The notes under the pieces were generated by a model, which was not told where the DNA came from, did no database searches, and saw only the letters and a program-made list of their open reading frames with translations. From positions 1-10,464 of the forward strand of contig JAQTVK010000019.1 in the NCBI GenBank assembly GCA_028706795.1: a DNA stretch of 10,464 bases. Reading direction: 5' to 3'. A program made the translations under genes and the position numbers. Source of the DNA: Candidatus Omnitrophota bacterium. Lineage in GTDB: Bacteria; Omnitrophota; Gorgyraeia; Pluralincolimonadales; Pluralincolimonadaceae. This document shows, piece after piece, positions 5,941-10,464 of this stretch (the stretch's first letter is position 1; each line of letters opens with the position of its first letter).

Positions 5941-6303
5941 ATGACTGTCAATAAAGAATCAGGCAGGAAAAGACGGCATAATAGGATCAGGAAAAGGATC
6001 ACCGGCACGAAAGATAAGCCGAGGATGTCTGTCCACAGGAGCATAAACAATTTAGCCGTCCAGCTCATAGACGATATCGAAGGCGTGACCTTATGCGCGG
6101 TATCCACTATGGACAAGGGTTACAGGGAAAAGCAAAAGACGGGCGGAAACGTCAAGTCGGCGGTAATATTAGGCGAGTTGATCGCTAAAGCAGCGCAATC
6201 GAAGGGCATAAAGAAAGTGGTCTTCGACAGGAGCGGGTACCTTTATCACGGCAGGATCAAGGCCTTAGCAGATTCCGCAAGGAAGGCCGGACTTGAATTT
6301 TAG
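5941..6303 (+). CDS. rplR: 50S ribosomal protein L18 (uL18)
   Basis: L18 binds 5S rRNA together with L5. The 120 residues match the family. The N-terminus is a basic, flexible stretch (GRKRRHNRIRKRI, 8-20) that inserts into rRNA, followed by KPRMSVHRSINNLAVQLIDD (26-45), then VKSAVILGELIAKAAQSKGI and VVFDRSGYLYHGRIKALAD (93-111), ending ARKAGLEF. It lies 5 bases after rplF and has no clear ribosome binding site of its own beyond AGGCGG-type purines in the rplF end, so coupling is likely. It ends in TAG. Confidence 0.97.
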   Translation: MTVNKESGRKRRHNRIRKRITGTKDKPRMSVHRSINNLAVQLIDDIEGVTLCAVSTMDKGYREKQKTGGNVKSAVILGELIAKAAQSKGIKKVVFDRSGYLYHGRIKALADSARKAGLEF

Positions 6304-6328
6304 AAAAAAGTAATTCAGGAGAAGAAAA

Positions 6329-6814
6329 TTGGCAGAATACCGCAGAGATCAGGATAAGCAATTAAGCGAAAAGGTATTAAGCATAAATCGCGTCGCTAAG
6401 GTCACGAAGGGCGGCAAGAAGATGTCGTTTTCCGCCCTGCTCGTCGTCGGCGACGGGAAAGGTAAGGTCGGATTCGGGTACGGTAAGGCCAACGAAGTGG
6501 CGGAAGCTATCAGGAAAGGCCTTGTCGACGCGAGGAGAAGGATGTTCCAGGTAGAGATAGTAGGAACGACCATACCCCATGAGGTCATCGGCAAATACGG
6601 CGCGGGTAAAGTATTGCTTAAGCCGGCTTCTCCCGGTACCGGAGTAATCGCCGGAGGCCCGATAAGGTCCCTCTGCGATGCTGCCGGGATAAAAGATATC
6701 CTTTCCAAGTCATTAGGTTCGGACAATGCCATAAACGTCATCAAGGCGGCAGTCGTGGGCCTCAAGAGCCTTAGTAACAGGGAAGAGACCAAGAGAATAA
6801 AAGGAGCGATCTAA
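6329..6814 (+). CDS. rpsE: 30S ribosomal protein S5 (uS5), TTG start
   Basis: S5 sits at the mRNA entry with S3 and S4 and contributes to accuracy and mRNA unwinding. The start is TTG at 6329 behind AGGAGAAG (6317-6324), giving MAEYRRDQDK; no ATG precedes the conserved domain in frame. The 161 residues hold the N-terminal double-stranded RNA-binding domain with RVAKVTKGGKKMSFSALLVV (21-40) and VGFGYGKANEVAEAI (47-61). The ribosomal fold 2 domain follows, with GAGKVLLKPASPGTGVIAGG (91-110) and SLGSDNAINVIKA (128-140). A short tail follows. Its TAA abuts the GTG of rplO; the usual rpmD between them is missing. Confidence 0.97.
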   Translation: MAEYRRDQDKQLSEKVLSINRVAKVTKGGKKMSFSALLVVGDGKGKVGFGYGKANEVAEAIRKGLVDARRRMFQVEIVGTTIPHEVIGKYGAGKVLLKPASPGTGVIAGGPIRSLCDAAGIKDILSKSLGSDNAINVIKAAVVGLKSLSNREETKRIKGAI

Positions 6815-7258
6815 GTGAAGCTAGGCGAGATACATGTCCCCGCTGGGGCTACAAAGAAAAGAAAAATAGTAGGAAGGGGGCCGGGTTCCGGCCACGGCAA
6901 GACCTCGACGAGGGGCCAGAAGGGCCAGAAATCCAGGTCAGGCGCCCATATTCATCCCGAGTTCGAAGGCGGGCAGATGCCTTTGATAAGGAGGATCCCG
7001 AAGAGGGGTTTTATCAACAGGTTCAAGAAAAAATTCCTGATAGTGAACCTTTCGGACCTCAGTTCCTTTAAGGAGAATTCGATCGTCACCCCTGAAGAAC
7101 TGCTCAAAGAAGGCATCATCAAAAATACGAAAGACCCGGTCAAGATATTGGGCGGCGGGGAGATAAGTAAACCCCTGACCGTAAAAGCGAATGCGTTTTC
7201 GGCAGGCGCTGCCGGAAAGATACAAAAAGCGGGCGGTAAAGCAGAGATCGTCAAATAA
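6815..7258 (+). CDS. rplO: 50S ribosomal protein L15 (uL15), GTG start
   Basis: L15 is an assembly protein that contacts much of 23S rRNA through an extended N-terminal arm. The 147 residues fit the family (E. coli 144). The arm is glycine- and arginine-rich, GRGPGSGHGKTSTRGQKGQK (20-39), then GAHIHPEFEGGQMPLIRRIP (43-62) and KRGF, all standard. The globular end has VTPEELLKEGII, VKILGGGEISKPLTVKANAF (109-128) and SAGAAGKIQKAGG. GTG starts right after the rpsE stop, with AAGGAG at 6801-6806 upstream. Its TAA shares a base with the secY ATG. Confidence 0.97.
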   Translation: MKLGEIHVPAGATKKRKIVGRGPGSGHGKTSTRGQKGQKSRSGAHIHPEFEGGQMPLIRRIPKRGFINRFKKKFLIVNLSDLSSFKENSIVTPEELLKEGIIKNTKDPVKILGGGEISKPLTVKANAFSAGAAGKIQKAGGKAEIVK

Positions 7259-8595
7259 TGATCAAGGCGTTCGGTAATATATTAAAGATACCCGAATTAA
7301 AAAAGAAGCTCCTCGTCACCGTGGCGCTTCTCGCCGTCTATTGCCTTGGCAGGTATATACCGACTCCGGGTATCGATGGGCACGCTCTTTCTCAATTTAT
7401 AGAGCAGGAATCCAAGAGGTCAGGCGGGTCGCTCTTCGACATAATGGACCTTTTCACCGGAAATGCCATGTCCCAGATGACGATATTCGCCTTCGGCATC
7501 ATGCCTTATATATCGAGCTCTATCATAATGCAGCTTTTGACCTTCGCGTTCCCTTATTTCGAGAAACTCGCCAAGGAAGGCGGAGAGCACGGCCGCAGGA
7601 TGATAACCCAGTATACGCGATACGGTACCCTGGTGATCGGCGCCATACAGGCGTTGTTCACCAGCTTCTGGCTCGAGAACCTCCACCAGAGTATCGGCAT
7701 CCAGATAGTCCAGAACCCGGGATGGGGTTTCCGGTTGGTGACCATCCTGACCCTGGTCAGCGGTACCGCCTTTATCATGTGGCTCGGCGAGCAGATAACC
7801 GAATACGGCATCGGCAACGGCATGTCCATAATAATTACCGCGTCCATAATCTCGAGGATACCGACGGCGATGCATAACCTCTCCACGCTCGTGGGCGCAG
7901 GCCAGTTGAACGCATTTACCCTGATCCTCATGGCGGTGATGATCTTCGCGGTGATCATCGCGGTCATCCTGATAACCCAGGCCCAGAGAAGGATCCCGGT
8001 GCAATACGCGAAACGGATCGTGGGAAGAAGGGTGATGGGCGGACAGAGCACATATCTCCCGTTGAGGGTGAACCAGGCGGGCGTTATACCGATAATCTTC
8101 GCGCAATCTATCCTGCTTTTTCCCGCGACGATAGCGAAATTCATACCGAACCCGACCATAAAGAGCATGTTGGCGTTCCTGGAGCATGGCGGCGTACCCT
8201 ATACGTTATTCTACGCGGCACTGATAATATTCTTCACATATTTCTACACGGCGGTAACCCTCAACCCCCGCGACCTGGCGGATAACATGAAAAAATACGG
8301 CGGTTTCGTCCCGGGAGTAAGGCCGGGCAGGCCGACCGAGGATTATTTTAACTTTATATTGAACCGCGTCACATTGCCCGGAGCCATCTTCCTGGCGATA
8401 ATAGCCGTAATCCCGGATTTCATCGGGAAATGGCTCCAGATACCGTACCTGGTGGCGAGCTTCTTCGGCGGCACCGCGCTGCTTATCATAGTCGGCGTCA
8501 TGCTCGATACGATGAAGCAGATCGAGTCGTTCCTTTTGATGCGCCACTATGACGGATTCATGAAGTCGGGCAGGTTGAAATCGAGGGGCCGTTGA
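7258..8595 (+). CDS. secY: Protein translocase subunit SecY
   Basis: SecY is the channel of the Sec translocon in the inner membrane, passing nascent proteins outward with SecE, SecG and SecA. The 445 residues fit the family (E. coli 443). Ten membrane spans can be placed roughly at 17-35, 75-97, 118-138, 158-178, 188-204, 218-240, 274-293, 316-337, 374-392 and 397-416. Diagnostic stretches include GRYIPTPGID before the plug region (31-40), FAFGIMPYISSSIIMQLL (78-94), EQITEYGIGNGMSIIITA (178-195) and the cytosolic loop QRRIPVQYAKR (243-253). NPRDLADNMKKYGGFVPGVRPG (336-357), the loop contacting SecA and the ribosome, follows. It overlaps the rplO stop by one base and the adk TTG by four. Intact and conventional. 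Confidence 0.98.
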   Translation: MIKAFGNILKIPELKKKLLVTVALLAVYCLGRYIPTPGIDGHALSQFIEQESKRSGGSLFDIMDLFTGNAMSQMTIFAFGIMPYISSSIIMQLLTFAFPYFEKLAKEGGEHGRRMITQYTRYGTLVIGAIQALFTSFWLENLHQSIGIQIVQNPGWGFRLVTILTLVSGTAFIMWLGEQITEYGIGNGMSIIITASIISRIPTAMHNLSTLVGAGQLNAFTLILMAVMIFAVIIAVILITQAQRRIPVQYAKRIVGRRVMGGQSTYLPLRVNQAGVIPIIFAQSILLFPATIAKFIPNPTIKSMLAFLEHGGVPYTLFYAALIIFFTYFYTAVTLNPRDLADNMKKYGGFVPGVRPGRPTEDYFNFILNRVTLPGAIFLAIIAVIPDFIGKWLQIPYLVASFFGGTALLIIVGVMLDTMKQIESFLLMRHYDGFMKSGRLKSRGR

Positions 8596-9248
8596 GGCTC
8601 GTGCTCTTAGGCCCGCCCGGAGCGGGAAAAGGGACGCAGGCAAAAGTTCTTTCTAAGGAATATAAGATACCGCATATCTCGACCGGAGACATCTTGCGCG
8701 AAGCAGTAAAGGCGCAGACGCCGATAGGCCTGAAGGCGAAGGTCTATATGGACAAGGGCGAACTCGTGCCCGACGAGGTCGTGATAGAGATGGTCGCCCA
8801 GCGCGTCGCGAAACCGGATTGCGGGAAAGGTTTCATGCTCGACGGCTTCCCGAGGACAGCGGCGCAGGCTAAGTCACTCGACGCGACGCTCGTGAAGCTC
8901 AACAGGCCGGTCGACCTGGTCATTTATTTCAAGACGTCGGTCGAAACGATAATACAGCGCCTCTCCGGAAGGAGGGTGTGCAGGATCTGCGGCGAGAATT
9001 ACCACGTAAAGAATATACCCCCGAAGGTGGCCGGCAAGTGCGATAAGGACGGCGGCGAGCTTTACCAGAGGAATGACGATAAGGAAGAGACGATCTTAAA
9101 CAGGATAAAGGTCTACGACAATACGGTCCCGGAGATAATAAGTTATTACGAGGGTAAAGGCATACTAAGGACGGTATCCGGCGATTTCGACGTAGACGAA
9201 GCGTACGATCACCTGTCTAAGCTCTTTGTCAAAGAGAACCTAAAGTAG
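8592..9248 (+). CDS. adk: Adenylate kinase, zinc lid form
   Basis: Adenylate kinase converts ATP + AMP to 2 ADP in the cytoplasm and balances adenine nucleotides. The start is TTG 8592, overlapping the secY stop by four bases (TTGA), because later starts would cut the P-loop; GAGGGG lies just upstream. The 218 residues are the long type. Visible are the Walker A GPPGAGKGT (7-15), STGDILREAV (30-39) and GELVPDEVV in the AMP-binding part, LDGFPRT (83-89) and the RNDDKEETILNR segment (160-171). The lid carries C130, C133, C150 and D153, the three-Cys-one-Asp zinc site known from the B. subtilis enzyme. The secY-adk-map order is typical outside enterobacteria. Confidence 0.98.
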   Translation: MRLVLLGPPGAGKGTQAKVLSKEYKIPHISTGDILREAVKAQTPIGLKAKVYMDKGELVPDEVVIEMVAQRVAKPDCGKGFMLDGFPRTAAQAKSLDATLVKLNRPVDLVIYFKTSVETIIQRLSGRRVCRICGENYHVKNIPPKVAGKCDKDGGELYQRNDDKEETILNRIKVYDNTVPEIISYYEGKGILRTVSGDFDVDEAYDHLSKLFVKENLK

Positions 9249-9261
9249 GGCAGGGCGGCAG

Positions 9262-10023
9262 ATGATAATGCTAAGGTCCAGGGCAGAGGTCGAGAAGATC
9301 GAAGCGGCCTGCAGGATCGTGGCAGATACCCTTGAATATCTCGGTTCGAAGATAAAGCCGGGTATGGCGACTGCCGAATTGGACAGCCTTGCCGAAGAAT
9401 ATATTAAGGCGAGAGGGGCCGTTTCCGCCTTCAAGGGATATAAAGGATTTCCGGCGAATATCTGTACGTCGGTGAACGAGACCGTGGTCCACGGCATCCC
9501 GGGGGAACGGACCTTAAAAGAAGGCGATATAATCGCCTTAGATGTGGGCGTTAGATTTAACGGTTATTTCGGCGATGCCGCGATGACGTTCCCGGTAGGC
9601 GGGATTTCCGAAGAGGCAAAGAAGCTCATGGACGTGACGGAAAAATCCCTTTATAAGGGAATAGAGAACGCCCGTCCGGACAAAAGGCTCTGTGATATAT
9701 CGAGCGCGGTTCAGGACCATGTCGAGAAGAACGGGTTCTCGGTCGTGCGCGAATTTGTCGGGCACGGCATCGGCACGAGGATGCACGAGGATCCGCAGAT
9801 CCCCAATTACGGCGTGCCGGGAACGGGGCCGAGGTTAAAGGCCGGGATGGTCCTCGCGATAGAACCGATGGTCAATGCCGGGACATATAAGGTAGAGATC
9901 TTAGAGGACGGCTGGACAGCCGTAACGAAAGACAGGAAGCTGTCGGCCCATTTTGAACACACGGTTTATATAGGCGATAACGGGCCGGAGATACTGACGG
10001 AATGGCGAAAGAAGAAGCAATAG
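9262..10023 (+). CDS. map: Methionine aminopeptidase, type I
   Basis: This enzyme removes the initiator Met from nascent proteins at the ribosome exit, after deformylation. The 253 residues lack the N-terminal zinc-finger extension some relatives carry. All active-site residues are present: H77 in NETVVHGIPG, metal ligands D94 (ALDVG), D105 (FGDAAMTF), H168 (VGHGIG), E201 (AIEPM) and E232 (FEHT), plus H175 in MHEDPQIPNYG. The ATG at 9262 follows a weak purine stretch (GGGCGG); a second in-frame ATG two codons later is an equally possible start. The gene ends inside infA with a 22-base overlap, in a different frame. Confidence 0.97.
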   Translation: MIMLRSRAEVEKIEAACRIVADTLEYLGSKIKPGMATAELDSLAEEYIKARGAVSAFKGYKGFPANICTSVNETVVHGIPGERTLKEGDIIALDVGVRFNGYFGDAAMTFPVGGISEEAKKLMDVTEKSLYKGIENARPDKRLCDISSAVQDHVEKNGFSVVREFVGHGIGTRMHEDPQIPNYGVPGTGPRLKAGMVLAIEPMVNAGTYKVEILEDGWTAVTKDRKLSAHFEHTVYIGDNGPEILTEWRKKKQ

Positions 10024-10220
10024 AAGTAGAAGGCGTGGTGCTTGAGGCGCTGCCGAACGCGATGTTCCGCGTGGAGCTCGACAACGGCCATAAGGTGTTA
10101 TCCCACGTCTCCGGAAAGATGAGGATGAATTTCATCCGCATACTACCGGGCGACAGGGTAAAGCTCGAACTTTCGCCGTATGACTTAACCAGGGGAAGGA
10201 TAACTTTCAGGGTGAAATGA
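10002..10220 (+). CDS. infA: Translation initiation factor IF-1
   Basis: IF-1 binds the A site of the 30S subunit during initiation and helps IF-2 and IF-3. The 72 residues are the exact family length. The single OB-fold has MAKEEAIEVEGVVLEALPNA (1-20), MFRVELDNGHKVLSHVSGKM and RMNFIRILPGDRVKLELSPY, then DLTRGRITFR. The match begins at the Met, which fixes the start even though it lies 22 bases inside the end of map. GGAG at 9987-9990 lies 11 bases upstream. It is followed by rpmJ after a single base. Confidence 0.98.
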   Translation: MAKEEAIEVEGVVLEALPNAMFRVELDNGHKVLSHVSGKMRMNFIRILPGDRVKLELSPYDLTRGRITFRVK

Positions 10221-10221
10221 T

Positions 10222-10335
10222 ATGAAAGTCCGTTCAAGCATAAAGAAGATATGCGAGAAGTGCAAGATAGTAAAAAGAAGGGGAGTAATCTACGTGATCT
10301 GCGCTAACCCGAAACACAAGCAGCGCCAGGGTTAG
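10222..10335 (+). CDS. rpmJ: 50S ribosomal protein L36 (bL36), zinc form
   Basis: L36 is the smallest large-subunit protein, bound within domains II, V and VI of 23S rRNA. The 37 residues open MKVRSSIKKICEKCKIVKRR and end NPKHKQRQG. C11, C14, C27 and H32 form the zinc ligand set of the zinc-binding L36 type. The ATG is one base after the infA stop; the stop is TAG. It is short but unmistakable, and it sits in its usual place between infA and rpsM. Confidence 0.97.
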   Translation: MKVRSSIKKICEKCKIVKRRGVIYVICANPKHKQRQG

Positions 10336-10346
10336 GCCGATAACTT

Positions 10347-10355
10347 AGGAGGGAG
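10347..10355 (+). promoter_or_regulatory. Strong ribosome binding site of rpsM
   Basis: AGGAGGGAG lies 2 bases before the rpsM ATG at its nearest edge and 7 bases from the AGGA core, in the 22-base gap after rpmJ. It is among the best Shine-Dalgarno matches in the window and fits a gene that opens the next block and does not overlap its neighbour. Confidence 0.7.
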
Positions 10356-10357
10356 TA

Positions 10358-10464
10358 ATGCCGAGGATTTTAGGTATCGATCTACCGAAGGAAAAAAAGA
10401 TAGAGTTCTCTCTCTGCTACCTTTACGGGGTAGGCAGGGCCCTGTCGAGGAAGATCCTTAAGGA
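10358..10464 (+). CDS. rpsM: 30S ribosomal protein S13 (uS13), N-terminal part
   Basis: S13 lies at the top of the 30S head and contacts L5 and P-site tRNA. The 35 residues visible, starting MPRILGIDLPKEKKIEFSL, then YLYGVGRALSRKIL, match the S13 N-terminus, with the YG[IV]GR turn at 23-27. The gene runs off the right edge of the window. It begins the alpha block, which normally continues with rpsK, rpsD, rpoA and rplQ. Confidence 0.96.
   Translation, partial: MPRILGIDLPKEKKIEFSLCYLYGVGRALSRKILK

Noticed and set aside
7341..7877. Second plus-strand open frame of 178 codons inside secY
   Set aside because: It is out of frame with SecY, which is intact and conserved throughout. No domain or start signal supports it.
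7420..8187. Long open frame on the minus strand (255 codons) opposite secY
   Set aside because: It lies wholly inside secY, has no family features, and is rich in Arg, His and Tyr as expected from the complement of this codon usage. It is a shadow of secY.
1..10464. Internal promoters, RNA genes, CRISPR, insertion sequences or attachment sites
   Set aside because: Nearly every base is in a conserved gene. The gaps are under 30 bases and hold ribosome binding sites, and I saw no repeats, tRNA-like folds or inverted repeats of mobile elements.

Overview
This window is a dense, one-direction ribosomal protein cluster of a bacterium: the end of the S10 block, a complete spc block and the start of the alpha block. 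It holds 24 genes, all on the plus strand, in the order rplD(end)-rplW-rplB-rpsS-rplV-rpsC-rplP-rpmC-rpsQ-rplN-rplX-rplE-rpsZ-rpsH-rplF-rplR-rpsE-rplO-secY-adk-map-infA-rpmJ-rpsM(start). No gap between genes exceeds about 28 bases, apart from the disturbed start of rplW. Many neighbours overlap by 1 to 4 bases (ATGA, TAGTG, TGATG, TAATG, TTGA junctions), and map and infA overlap by 22. There is no room for internal promoters or terminators of normal size, so long polycistronic transcripts with translational coupling are likely.

The proteins are plainly bacterial: L36, IF-1, bacterial-type SecY, zinc-form S14. The secY-adk-map-infA-rpmJ-rpsM order is the one seen in Gram-positives and many other phyla, not the enterobacterial one. 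uL30 (rpmD) is missing from its usual place between rpsE and rplO. Codon use is unusual for highly expressed genes, with frequent ATA for Ile and AGG for Arg. Together with the general look of the proteins this suggests an uncultured lineage, perhaps in or near Omnitrophota; that is a tentative impression, not a demonstration.

Region by region: 1-3275 carries the S10-block genes for large-subunit core proteins (L4 end, L23, L2, L22, L16, L29) and for S19 and S3. Bases 3272-7258 carry S17 and the spc proteins L14, L24, L5, S14, S8, L6, L18, S5 and L15. Bases 7258-10335 carry the translocon subunit SecY, adenylate kinase, methionine aminopeptidase, IF-1 and L36, which link ribosome making to nascent-chain export, N-terminal processing, initiation and nucleotide balance. 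From 10358 the alpha block begins with S13.

The most notable observation is an in-frame TAG at 120-122 near the start of rplW (L23). Reading through it restores an ungapped match to the L23 N-terminus, with the stop replacing the conserved Lys/Arg of the [ST]E[KR] motif, directly after the Glu that in E. coli L23 docks trigger factor. TAG ends at least seven other genes here, so general reassignment of TAG is unlikely. A base error, a real mutation, rare readthrough, or restart at a TTG at 132 behind a plausible ribosome binding site all remain possible. Otherwise the window is ordinary core-genome sequence, and I found no mobile element, CRISPR array, RNA gene or unknown system.
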